From Gemmatimonas groenlandica (GTDB lineage Bacteria; Gemmatimonadota; Gemmatimonadetes; Gemmatimonadales; Gemmatimonadaceae): a DNA stretch of 64,000 nucleotides. Positions within the stretch are counted from its first letter, which is position 1. The number at the start of each line of letters is the position of its first letter. The notes below the pieces were generated by a model. That model worked only from the letters and a program-made list of their open reading frames with translations, was not told the DNA's origin and made no database searches. The stretch spans positions 4,774,001 through 4,838,000 of the forward strand of contig NZ_CP053085.1 in the NCBI RefSeq assembly GCF_013004105.1, in the 5' to 3' direction. This document shows positions 52,106 through 63,173 of the stretch, piece by piece. Position numbers and translations under genes: made by a program.

Positions 52106-52852
52106 ATGCCGTCCACCGCACTCGGCGAGTTTGTCGGAACGCTCGTACTGCTTCTGCTCGGCAATGGTGTGGTGGCCGGTGTGTTGTTGGAGAAGTCGAA
52201 GGCGCACGGTGCAGGGTGGATGGTGATCACCGCCGGCTGGGCGTTTGCGGTGTTGTGCGGCGTCCTCGTGGCCGTTGGGCTCGGAGCACCGGGTGAGCTC
52301 AACCCGGCGGTTACACTGGCGAATGTGATCGCGGGCACGCGCACCGTGCCCGACGCGCTTGCGCATGTCGCCGCGCAGATGACGGGGGCGATCGTGGGCG
52401 CCACGCTGGTGTGGCTGCACTATCTCCCGCACTGGAGCATCACCCGCGATCAGGGCACCATCCACGCCTGCTTCTGCACGGCGCCCGCGATACGCAGCTC
52501 CGTGCCGAATCTGATCAGCGAGGTAATCGGTACGATGGTGCTGGTGCTGGTGGCCAGTGCCATCGGAACCGCCGGCGTGTCGGGTGCCACTCCCGCCACG
52601 AACCTTGGACCGGCGCTCGTCGGCGCGTTGGTGTGGGGCATTGGTCTCTCGCTGGGCGGACCTACCGGGTACGCCATCAATCCGGCGCGCGACCTCGGTC
52701 CGCGCCTCGCCCACGCCATCCTGCCGATCGCCGGCAAGGGTGGCAACGATTGGGGATACGCCTGGATCCCCGTTGTCGGACCGCTGGCCGGCGGTGCCCT
52801 GGCGGCACTGCTGTGGTCCACATTATCCGCCGCAAACGGAGTACCGAAGTGA
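52106..52852 (+). CDS. MIP family channel, GlpF-like
   Basis: A 248-aa major intrinsic protein with six helices. The two NPA motifs are LNPAVTLANV (Asn66) and INPARDLGPR (Asn192). The second is followed by Arg-Asp, the aquaglyceroporin signature, so glycerol or another small polyol is likelier than water alone. The Gly-rich helix-crossing sequences are normal (GALVWGIGLSLGGPTGYAINPARD). No glycerol kinase is adjacent. Co-directional with the small secreted protein upstream. The stop lies inside the GTG/ATG start region of the acylase gene, so translation is probably coupled. Confidence 0.92.
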   Translation: MPSTALGEFVGTLVLLLLGNGVVAGVLLEKSKAHGAGWMVITAGWAFAVLCGVLVAVGLGAPGELNPAVTLANVIAGTRTVPDALAHVAAQMTGAIVGATLVWLHYLPHWSITRDQGTIHACFCTAPAIRSSVPNLISEVIGTMVLVLVASAIGTAGVSGATPATNLGPALVGALVWGIGLSLGGPTGYAINPARDLGPRLAHAILPIAGKGGNDWGYAWIPVVGPLAGGALAALLWSTLSAANGVPK

Positions 52853-52854
52853 GC

Positions 52855-55389
52855 ATGACCACAGGACGGTTGATAACGGCGGCGCTCTGTGCCGCCGTTG
52901 GCATTGGTGCCACCTACGTCGGCGTGGCCGGCGCCGGTCCGCTGCCGCCACTGGGCGGTCTGCTCTCGCCGGCCGTCGGTCTCTGGGCCAACGCCGTAGA
53001 CGATCTGCCGGCCGAGGCCACGAGCAGCATCCCCTCGCTCGATGGCACAGTCGACGTTCGCTACGACTCGCGCAGCGTGCCGCACATCTTCGCCACCACC
53101 GACGCCGATGCCATGCGCGCGCTCGGTTACGTCACGGCGCGCGACCGGCTCTTTCAGCTCGAGATTCAGTCACGCGCCGGCGAAGGCACACTCACCGAGT
53201 TGGTGGGTGATGTGGCACTGCCCGCCGACCAGGAAACACGTCGGCTCGGCATGCCGCGTTCGGCCGAGCGGAAGTGGCGCGACATCGGGGAAAGCACGCC
53301 GAGCGGGAAGTTGCTGCTGGCGTACGCAGACGGTGTGAACGCGTATCGCGCGACGTTGTCGCCAGCGCAGTGGCCGGTGGAGTACAAGTTGCTCAATCGT
53401 GCCCCGCGCGAATGGCTGCCGTTGCACTCGATCCATGTGCTCAATCGCATGGGCTATACACTGGCCCGTGGACCCGGCGAGCTCGAACTGCTGGAAGCGC
53501 GCGCACTGGTGGGCGACGCCGCGGCCAACGCACTCATGGAAGAGAATTCGCCCGTGCAGGAGCCGATTCAACCGATGAATCGCAACGCCGCGCGCGTGGC
53601 CCTCTCGGCGATTCCTGCACCGGGCGCTCCTGACAGTCTGGCTGCGCGCATGGTGGCGTCGTTGCGCACGAACACCAATGCCACGACCACCGGCATGTCG
53701 CCGTTGTCGTGGCTCAAGGACATCGATCCCACGGTCGAACAGGCCCGTGCCTTCGCCAGCAACAATTGGGCGGTGGCACCGTCGCGTTCGGCCAACGGCC
53801 ACGCGATGTTGGCCGGCGATCCGCACCTCGAGCTCACGTTGCCGAGCATCTGGTATGAAGTGCACATCGTGGTGCCGGGGAGCTTCGAGATCGGAGGGGT
53901 ATCGATCCCGGGGCTGCCGGGCATTCCGATCGGCTACTCGCGCGCCGTGGCGTGGAGCGCTACGAATACCGGCGCCGACGTCATGGATTTCTGGCGCGAG
54001 AAGGTCGACAACGACGCAGCGCCGACGGCCTACGAACTCGATGGCGTGATGACCAAGTTCGCCGACACGCGCACCGAGACGTATCGCGACAAGCTCGGCC
54101 GCGTGATCGACGTGGACACGATCTACTATACGCACCGTGGCCCGATGCAGCGTCAGGGACGCGAGTGGCTGTCGATGCGGTGGACGGTGCTCGAGTCGGG
54201 CAAGGAGCTTCAGGGCTACTTCGCGGCCTTCCACGCCACGACGGCGTCGGCGTTCCTGGATTCGATGGCGCAATACTATCAGGCGCCGGCGCAGAACTTC
54301 ATCACCGCCGACACCTCGGGCACGATCATGATCCGCTCGACGGGACGCTATCCCGTGCGCGCCGACAGTGGACGGGGCACCGACGTGCGTGATGGATGGT
54401 TGCGCCGCAACGACTGGATCGGCGACTGGCCGGTGGCGCGATACCCGCAGGGGCGTAATCCGGCGCAGGGCTATCTGGCGTCGGCCAATCAGCAGCCGAT
54501 CGATCCGCAGCAGGACGCGCTGTATCTCGGCCCCGATCCAAACTTCGAGATCTGGCGCGCGCTGCAGATCAACCGCCTGCTTCGCGCCGATAGCACGGTC
54601 ACGGCTGACGAGATGCGCGGCTTCCATACGAACCCCGGCAGTGTGCGCGCCGACTTGCTCGTTCCCGCGCTCGTGTCGGCGGCGCAGGCGCGTATCGCAG
54701 CGGGCGACAACTCGGCGTCGCTCAAGGCGGCCACCACGCTGCTGGCCTCGTGGAATCGCCAGTACACACGCGACAACACCGGTGCGCGACTGTTCGAGAC
54801 CGCGATCGCGCAGACGACCGCGCTGTTGTACGACGAGTTCATTCCGGCCAAGTCGGATGTGCGGTCGGTGACGCCCAGTGAGTCGCGGCTGCTGCAGCTG
54901 ATTGCCGATTCGGCGAACGGCTGGTGGGATGACCGTCGCACCACCAACGTGCGCGAGGATCGCAACGTGATTCTCGCCAAGGCGCTCCGCGCGGCGTACG
55001 ACACACTGGTCACGGAATACGGCGATCCGACGAAGACGCCGTGGACCTGGGGACGCGTGGCGCCGGCCAAGCCGAATCACCTGCTGCGACTGGCGGGCTT
55101 CGCGGCGCCGGAGATGCCGATCGACGGCGGACGCGGCACACTCAATCCATCGGTCGGCTCGAAGCGCGCGAACTTCGGTGCGAGCTGGCGTATGGTGGTC
55201 GAGATGGACAAGGAGCCACGCATCCGCGCCGTCTATCCGGGCGGGCAGAGCGGGAATCCGGCCAGCACGCGCTATCTCGATCGGTATGCGATGTGGGCCA
55301 ACGGACAGCTCGACAGCGTGCGCACGCCGCGCACCGCGAAGGATCTGGCGGCGTCGGATACGCGCGCCGTGCTCACACTCACGCGCTGA
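52855..55389 (+). CDS. Penicillin acylase family (Ntn) hydrolase
   Basis: ATG 52855 (GTG 52849 is possible) gives 844 aa; the open frame upstream runs through glpF and was trimmed. The N-terminal segment (LITAALCAAVGIGATYVGVAGAG) is a signal or anchor. A penicillin-amidase alpha chain (VDVRYDSRSVPHIFATTDADAMRALGYVTARDRLFQLE), a spacer, and the beta-chain start FASNNWAVAPSRSANGHAMLAGDPHL follow, with nucleophile Ser302. The beta chain runs to the C-terminus (YPGGQSGNPASTRYLDRYA...). Family members self-process and hydrolyse amide side chains of beta-lactams or acyl-homoserine lactones. The physiological substrate is unknown. Full length. Confidence 0.93.
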   Translation: MTTGRLITAALCAAVGIGATYVGVAGAGPLPPLGGLLSPAVGLWANAVDDLPAEATSSIPSLDGTVDVRYDSRSVPHIFATTDADAMRALGYVTARDRLFQLEIQSRAGEGTLTELVGDVALPADQETRRLGMPRSAERKWRDIGESTPSGKLLLAYADGVNAYRATLSPAQWPVEYKLLNRAPREWLPLHSIHVLNRMGYTLARGPGELELLEARALVGDAAANALMEENSPVQEPIQPMNRNAARVALSAIPAPGAPDSLAARMVASLRTNTNATTTGMSPLSWLKDIDPTVEQARAFASNNWAVAPSRSANGHAMLAGDPHLELTLPSIWYEVHIVVPGSFEIGGVSIPGLPGIPIGYSRAVAWSATNTGADVMDFWREKVDNDAAPTAYELDGVMTKFADTRTETYRDKLGRVIDVDTIYYTHRGPMQRQGREWLSMRWTVLESGKELQGYFAAFHATTASAFLDSMAQYYQAPAQNFITADTSGTIMIRSTGRYPVRADSGRGTDVRDGWLRRNDWIGDWPVARYPQGRNPAQGYLASANQQPIDPQQDALYLGPDPNFEIWRALQINRLLRADSTVTADEMRGFHTNPGSVRADLLVPALVSAAQARIAAGDNSASLKAATTLLASWNRQYTRDNTGARLFETAIAQTTALLYDEFIPAKSDVRSVTPSESRLLQLIADSANGWWDDRRTTNVREDRNVILAKALRAAYDTLVTEYGDPTKTPWTWGRVAPAKPNHLLRLAGFAAPEMPIDGGRGTLNPSVGSKRANFGASWRMVVEMDKEPRIRAVYPGGQSGNPASTRYLDRYAMWANGQLDSVRTPRTAKDLAASDTRAVLTLTR

Positions 55390-55403
55390 CCGGGCCGCCG
55401 ACT

Positions 55404-55751
55404 ATGTGGATGAATTTTATCAGCGCGGTCTTGCTGCAGTTCGTGGCGCAGCGCTTCCTCGGCGTGTGGGGCGCAGCAGTGGCGGGCGCAATCACGGGCG
55501 TGATGTTTCGGCAAGGCGGTGCCATTCGTGCCGGTGCCCTCTCGGCCGCCCTGGCCGCCGCCGTGCTGCTGATCGCGGCGGCCGAACGCGGCGCTGCACT
55601 CACCGACTTTGCGGCGACGATCGGGCGCAATTTCTCACTGCCCGGATGGGCCGTGCTGGTGGCCACGCTGGCGTTACCTGCGCTGCAGGCCGGAGGATTC
55701 GCCGGCTTGCTTAGTCGTATCCTGCGCAAGGAGCGCGTCGCGATTCGCTAG
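55404..55751 (+). CDS. Small membrane protein, unknown function
   Basis: ATG 55404 gives 115 aa; the frame is open upstream through the acylase gene and was trimmed to the first suitable ATG after its stop. At least three hydrophobic segments are visible (FISAVLLQFVAQRFLGVWGAAVAGAITGVM, AGALSAALAAAVLLIAAAE, PGWAVLVATLALPALQAGGFAGLL). No family is recognised. It may be co-transcribed with the acylase gene 14 bp upstream. The stop codon lies inside a 13-bp tandem repeat. Confidence 0.6.
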   Translation: MWMNFISAVLLQFVAQRFLGVWGAAVAGAITGVMFRQGGAIRAGALSAALAAAVLLIAAAERGAALTDFAATIGRNFSLPGWAVLVATLALPALQAGGFAGLLSRILRKERVAIR

Positions 55752-55776
55752 TGCGATTCGCTCGTGCGATTCGTTA
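55738..55776. repeat. 13-bp tandem repeat at a convergent gene junction
   Basis: Three 13-bp units (TCGCGATTCGCTA, GTGCGATTCGCTC, GTGCGATTCGTTA) run from the last codons of the small membrane-protein gene past its TAG stop, 13 bp before the convergent MBL gene ends. The shared core is GCGATTCG. Copy-number change here would shift the end of the reading frame. Confidence 0.7.
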
Positions 55777-55789
55777 GCGCGGCTCGCGA

Positions 55790-56722
55790 TTACTTCGAGG
55801 CCCCATCGAGCTCCGTCCACAGGCGACGGATGGCGATGGGGCTTTGCTGTTCGGCCAGGAACCACTTCGCATACGGACCCCAGTTCGCCTGCGCGATGGC
55901 CTGATCGACGGTGAGCCCCGCCGCCTTGAGTCGCTTCACTTCGGCGATCACCGCAACCAGTGATTCACGAAAGGCCACCAGTTCTTCGCGCGACACCTTG
56001 GCGTCTTCGATGAAGCCGTGCCCGGGAATGAACCGGTCCACGTTCTTGAGCGCGAGGGCATTGTCGATCGTGCGCACCCACTCGGCGCCATAGGCCGACC
56101 GCATGGCCGGGAAGACGCGGTTGAGATAGGCCTCGCTCATGAACAGCAGCTTCTCCGACGGCACTTCGACCATGAGGTCACCGCCGGTGTGTGCGCGCCC
56201 GAGAAAGCGCACGCGCACGCTGATGCCACCGAGGTCGATAGTCTCATTGTCGCTGGTCATGGCCGTCGTCGGCATCACGACCGCGGGGCGATTGGCGGCC
56301 GCGGCCGCGGCCGAGTCCTTCTTGAGCTGCGCCAGCGAGTTCGCGTGCACGACGAACTGAATGTCCTTCGGCAGCGCGCTGTTGCCAGCCGTATGGTCGC
56401 CGTGATCAGAGCCGACCACGTACCACTTCACCGGCAATGTCGAAACGGTCTTGATCTTGTCGAGCAAGGTCTGCGTGGCCTGCACATTGCCTTGCCCATC
56501 AGCCACCAGTACGCCGTTGCGCCCGATGACGATGAGGCTGACAGTGGTGAATCCCGGCTGACGGATCTCCTCGTAGCCGTACACTTTGTCGCTCAGCTTT
56601 ACCAAGCGCGGGAACTCGCTGAGAGCGACGCCGCGCACAGCAGGGTCGGCAGTGCGGACAGGAGACTGGGCCTGCAGCGAAGTCGCAGCGGCGATGAGAA
56701 GAAGAAAGGAGGCAGGGCGCAT
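55790..56722 (-). CDS. MBL-fold protein with altered metal-ligand motif
   Basis: The 310-aa protein has a signal peptide (SFLLLIAAATSLQAQ) and an overall metallo-beta-lactamase fold: GVALSEFPRLVKLSDKVYGYEEIRQPGFTTVSLIVIGRNGVLVADGQGN, then a H-x-H-x-D-H position that reads GSDHGDHTAGN. The first ligand His is replaced by Ser105; His107, Asp109 and His110 remain. The later ligands are His in RAHTGGDLMVEV, SEAYL where the usual bridging Asp would be (here Glu), and His in IPGHGF. Hydrolase activity is therefore uncertain; mono-metal or non-canonical binding is possible. Upstream lies the inverted repeat cluster at 56744-56965. Confidence 0.85.
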   Translation of the reverse strand: MRPASFLLLIAAATSLQAQSPVRTADPAVRGVALSEFPRLVKLSDKVYGYEEIRQPGFTTVSLIVIGRNGVLVADGQGNVQATQTLLDKIKTVSTLPVKWYVVGSDHGDHTAGNSALPKDIQFVVHANSLAQLKKDSAAAAAANRPAVVMPTTAMTSDNETIDLGGISVRVRFLGRAHTGGDLMVEVPSEKLLFMSEAYLNRVFPAMRSAYGAEWVRTIDNALALKNVDRFIPGHGFIEDAKVSREELVAFRESLVAVIAEVKRLKAAGLTVDQAIAQANWGPYAKWFLAEQQSPIAIRRLWTELDGASK

Positions 56723-56743
56723 TTGAGTTCTGAGTGCTGGGTG

Positions 56744-56965
56744 AACGGCGAAAGGCGCTAAGAATCAACCGCGCTAAGAATCAACGGCGCTAAGGTAAGG
56801 AGCGCCAAGAATAAACGGCGGGAACAACCACGCGGGGACACCCAGATTACGCTGGTCGCCCCCGCGCTGTTGATGCGCCCCTCCGCGCCCCTCATTCTTA
56901 GCGCCGTTTACCTTAGCGCTTTTAACTTTTCGCGCCGTTCACTCTTAGCGCCGTTCGCTGTTAAG
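56744..56965. repeat. Inverted array of AACGGCGCTAAGAATGA-like units
   Basis: Left copies at about 56744-56820 read (A)ACGGCG(C)TAAGAATCAA/GCTAAGG and right copies at about 56894-56965 are their reverse complements (CATTCTTAGCGCCGTTTACC, CACTCTTAGCGCCGTTCGC). Around five units lie on each side, flanking a centre with a CGCGGGG/CCCCGCG stem. The whole can fold as a long hairpin. The stop codon and last residues of the vWA gene (SERR, then TAA on the minus strand) are made of a repeat unit, so the array has been copied into or out of the gene end. Confidence 0.75.
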
Positions 56966-59638
56966 GAGTCGCCCGAGCATTTCCACGAAGTCGCTCCGGT
57001 ATCCTCCGTCGTCGTCGCCTCGCGACCCGGTCGCCATCTCGAGTGCTGAGCGCAGCGTTGCGGTGCCTTTGTGTTCGGACTTACGGAGTACCATGCCGAA
57101 CTCGGCGACTGATGCGGCGAATCGGAAATCGTTGGAAGCGGTGCCGCTGCGGCCGTCGATCACGGGCTGTGTGATCTGCTTGCTCGTGTTCTCGCCGGGC
57201 GCTTTGTAGCGCATGCGGACAAACATCAGTTCGTTCTTCGCCGCATTCGTGCGTGGTGCGTCGGTGGCTGGCACCTGGTACCGCAGCGAGTCCTGTTCAC
57301 GCAGCGTGATCGTGCCCGTCACGCCGATGGGTACCACTTCGTACAGCGCGGTGACCGAATGTCCGGCGCCCATGTCGCCGGCATCCTTCTTGTCGTCGGT
57401 GAAATCTTCTGTGGCGAGCAAGCGGTCTTCGTAGCCGATCAGGCGATACGCGCGCACCGCTGCCGGGTTGAATTCCACTTGCAGCTTCACATCGTTGGCG
57501 ACGGTGACGAGTGTGGCGCCCATCTCCTTCACCAGTACCTTGCGTGCTTCGGCGATGTCGTCCACGTACGCGTAGTTGCCGTTGCCGCGCTTGGCGAGCT
57601 TCTCCATCTTGGCGTCCTGATAGTTGCTTTGCCCGAAGCCGAGGATCGTGAGATACGTGCCTTCGGTTCGCTTGCTCTCGATCAGGCGTTCCATGTCGCC
57701 GTCGCTGCTGGCGCCGACGTTGAAGTCGCCGTCGGTGGCGAGGATCACGCGGTTGTTGCCGTTGGGCTTGAAGTGTTCGCGGGCCGTGCGGTAGGCGAGT
57801 TCGATGCCCGCGCCACCGGCCGTGGAGCCGCCGGCTTCGAGACGGTCGATCGCCGCGGCAATCGTCGCCTTCTCTTCACCACTGGTGCTGGGCAACACGA
57901 GCCCGGCCGCACCGGCGTATACCACCAGCGCCACGTGATCCTGCGGGCGCAGCTGGTCCACCAACAACCGCAGTGACGACTTCACCAACGGCAGCTTGTT
58001 CCACTGATTCATCGAGCCCGACACGTCGATCAGGAACACCAGGTTGCTGGGCGGCAGTGCGGCGGTTTCGATGCGACGCGCCTGGAGGGCGACGCGCACC
58101 AGACGATGCTTGGGCTGCCACGGTGCGGCCATCGTTTCGGTGGTGATCGACACCGGAGCATCACCGCGCGGCGACGGCAGGTCGTACGGGAAGTAGTTGA
58201 TCAACTCTTCGATGCGTACGGCGTCGGGCGGCGGCGTCTGCCCCTGTGAAATGAAGCGGCGCACGTTGCTGTACGAGGCACGATCAACGTCCACCGAGAA
58301 CGTGGAGCGTGGATTCACCGAGACCGCGAGGAACGGATTGTCGTCGATCTTGTCGTACTGCTCGCGACTGCCGCCGTTGTCGCGACGGGGGAAGTCACGT
58401 GGGCGAATCGTAGACGGCGACACGGGCGCCGCTACTCCGCGCGCGATGCCGCCGGCCACGCCGCGTCCGCTGAAGTCCTGCGCCACGGGCGCGCTGGCCT
58501 TACGGCCGACAATCTGCGCGGGACTGTTCAGCGTATTCTCCGGCCTGGAGCGAGACGCCGTGACCAGAGTTTGCTCGAGCGCTACAGTGCGAGCGCTCAT
58601 GGCAGCATCCAGCACCAAGGTGTCGGAGTTGGCGACGAGCCGAGCTGTGACCGGTGTCTTACCCAAAAGGAGAATTCGGACGAGGGCGGTATCGTTCCTT
58701 GAGAGCCCCGGAAGCGATACGGCATACTGACCCTCCGCGTTTGTTGCTCCGCGCCAGTTGTGCTCCACAAAGCCGTTCTTCAACTTTTGGATCGTGACGA
58801 TGGCACTCGCGATGGGTTGAGTCGTCGCCGCGTCTCGCACCACTCCGCGAAGCACAATTGGCGCACTCAAAGTCTCCGCGGTTGGAATTGGCGCGCGAGC
58901 CACAGCGGACAGTGCGCGGCCGCTTACGATCGGGTCCGACGCATTGCCTCGCACGGTGCTCTCCACCCGTTCTGCCGACTTCCGCACCTCCACCATCGGC
59001 GCAACAGCCACCATCGCCTCGTCCGATCGTTCGGCCTTGGCCCGGGATGGCGATGCGTCAGCCAGCGGTTGCGGTGCTACTGCGGCTTCGGTCGTCACCG
59101 TAGCCGGTGCACTGGCCGGCGCCGGCGCCGCCGCCGGAGCCGCGGCCACCACGATCGACTCAGCCATCAGCGGCGCGCCAGCAGCCTCCGTGGCACGTTC
59201 CGTGACCGGTGCACGCGACATCACCCATGTCGTACCACCCGCCATCAACGCCAATGCCGCCGCCACCCGAAACGCGGGACGCGTGAACCAGGCCTGCGCG
59301 GCCTTCTGTTCGGCGCGCGTGCGTACATCGGCCTGCGCCACGATCGCGGCCGCTGCCTTCGCGGTATCAGCCGGCGACACCACACCGGTCGGCGCGCCAT
59401 CCAGCGCACCCAAAATGCGTGACGCCGCCGCCGTGTATCCGCGCAGTGTCGCGACCTCTCCCTGGCAGGCCGCGCATCCATCCACATGCGCCTGCACCTG
59501 CGCGCTGCTCCCGACGTCGAACGCGTCGTCCGCCCAAGTCTGCAGTGATCCTTCGTCGGGATGTCCCGCAGCGGTCCAGACGATGGCTAGTGCGTCGTCC
59601 GGCGTCAGTCCGCTGTGCGTCCTGTCGTTATGCGACAT
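56945..59638 (-). CDS. Anti-sigma (zinc-binding) / carboxypeptidase-like / vWA fusion protein
   Basis: ATG 59638, preceded by GGGAGGAG, gives 897 aa. Residues 1-75 form a zinc anti-sigma domain with H51-x3-C55-x2-C58. A transmembrane helix lies around 122-140 (FRVAAALALMAGGTTWVMS). An Ala/Pro linker is followed by a CarboxypepD_reg-like beta domain (about 300-400: APIVLRGVVRDAATTQPIASAIVTIQKLKNG). A vWA domain (about 450-720) has a MIDAS in FLIDVSGSMNQ (Asp538). A C-terminal DUF3520-like region (TLREQDSLRYQVPATD...RMRYKAPGENTSKQ) completes the protein. The gene overlaps the ECF sigma gene by 11 bp, the classic sigma/anti-sigma arrangement. The periplasmic vWA part probably senses or binds a ligand. 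The C-terminus lies in a repeat. Confidence 0.88.
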   Translation of the reverse strand: MSHNDRTHSGLTPDDALAIVWTAAGHPDEGSLQTWADDAFDVGSSAQVQAHVDGCAACQGEVATLRGYTAAASRILGALDGAPTGVVSPADTAKAAAAIVAQADVRTRAEQKAAQAWFTRPAFRVAAALALMAGGTTWVMSRAPVTERATEAAGAPLMAESIVVAAAPAAAPAPASAPATVTTEAAVAPQPLADASPSRAKAERSDEAMVAVAPMVEVRKSAERVESTVRGNASDPIVSGRALSAVARAPIPTAETLSAPIVLRGVVRDAATTQPIASAIVTIQKLKNGFVEHNWRGATNAEGQYAVSLPGLSRNDTALVRILLLGKTPVTARLVANSDTLVLDAAMSARTVALEQTLVTASRSRPENTLNSPAQIVGRKASAPVAQDFSGRGVAGGIARGVAAPVSPSTIRPRDFPRRDNGGSREQYDKIDDNPFLAVSVNPRSTFSVDVDRASYSNVRRFISQGQTPPPDAVRIEELINYFPYDLPSPRGDAPVSITTETMAAPWQPKHRLVRVALQARRIETAALPPSNLVFLIDVSGSMNQWNKLPLVKSSLRLLVDQLRPQDHVALVVYAGAAGLVLPSTSGEEKATIAAAIDRLEAGGSTAGGAGIELAYRTAREHFKPNGNNRVILATDGDFNVGASSDGDMERLIESKRTEGTYLTILGFGQSNYQDAKMEKLAKRGNGNYAYVDDIAEARKVLVKEMGATLVTVANDVKLQVEFNPAAVRAYRLIGYEDRLLATEDFTDDKKDAGDMGAGHSVTALYEVVPIGVTGTITLREQDSLRYQVPATDAPRTNAAKNELMFVRMRYKAPGENTSKQITQPVIDGRSGTASNDFRFAASVAEFGMVLRKSEHKGTATLRSALEMATGSRGDDDGGYRSDFVEMLGRLLNSERR

Positions 59639-60161
59639 CGGCTCCTCCCTGTGCGTCGCGCTCGCGAACGAGCGACTCGTAGATGTCCACCAGGCGGCGT
59701 CGGGCGCGCGAGAGCGTCGTGCCCACGGATCCCACCGACAGGCCAAGCGTGGCGGCAATTTCGTGATAGTCGAGTCCTTCTTCGCGCAGCAGCAAGGCCG
59801 CGCGGTCTTTCTCGCCGAGCGCATCGATGGCGGAGCGCGCGAACGCCTGTTCACGCAGCTGATCCTGCTGCTGCTCGCGCGTGATCGATTCGTGTTCGAT
59901 CGTCAGCGTCTGCGATTCGTCGGCCCGTAGCGCTTCGAGATGGCGACGACGACGTACGTCACGCCGCCCTTCGTCGCGGACAAGATTCGTGGCCACGGAA
60001 AAGAGCCACGAGCGTTCATTCGTGAGCGGCAAATGCCGCATGGCGCGGAGAAAGGTCTCCTGCGCGAGTTCGTCGGCGAGATCACGATCGCCCAGTCGTC
60101 GCGCGAGGTAGCGCACGATGGGTTGGTGATAGTCGCGGAACAGTCGGTCGATGTCGTCCAT
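59628..60161 (-). CDS. ECF-type RNA polymerase sigma factor
   Basis: ATG 60161 (GAGG 3 nt upstream) gives 177 aa; an in-frame alternative start at 60218 would add 19 residues. Region 2 is IDRLFRDYHQPIVRYLARRLGDRDLADELAQETFLRAMRHLP and region 4 is AIDALGEKDRAALLLREEGLDYHEIAATLGLSVGSVGTTLSRARRRL with a normal helix-turn-helix. No extra C-terminal domain. It overlaps the downstream anti-sigma/vWA gene, which should hold it inactive at the membrane and release it on a signal. Confidence 0.93.
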   Translation of the reverse strand: MDDIDRLFRDYHQPIVRYLARRLGDRDLADELAQETFLRAMRHLPLTNERSWLFSVATNLVRDEGRRDVRRRRHLEALRADESQTLTIEHESITREQQQDQLREQAFARSAIDALGEKDRAALLLREEGLDYHEIAATLGLSVGSVGTTLSRARRRLVDIYESLVRERDAQGGADVA

Positions 60162-60260
60162 CGCCTCGGGAGCTGGGGGTTCACGAGTTGGACGTCGGCG
60201 CGGCAGAAACTTGCACACGCCCGGTCAGAGGTCGGGCCAGCCAGGCCGACAGCTCCGCTG

Positions 60261-63131
<2,871 letters not shown>

Positions 63132-63173
63132 GGCGATAAAATAACGCCTGAACGAGCGCTCCATGCGCTCATG

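Noticed and set aside
52411-52848. 5' extension of the acylase frame over glpF
   Set aside because: The region is coding in the glpF frame, and the acylase signal segment starts at 52855.
53170-55080. 636-codon minus-strand ORF opposite the acylase gene
   Set aside because: High-GC shadow ORF rich in Arg/His with no domain; the plus strand holds the acylase motifs.
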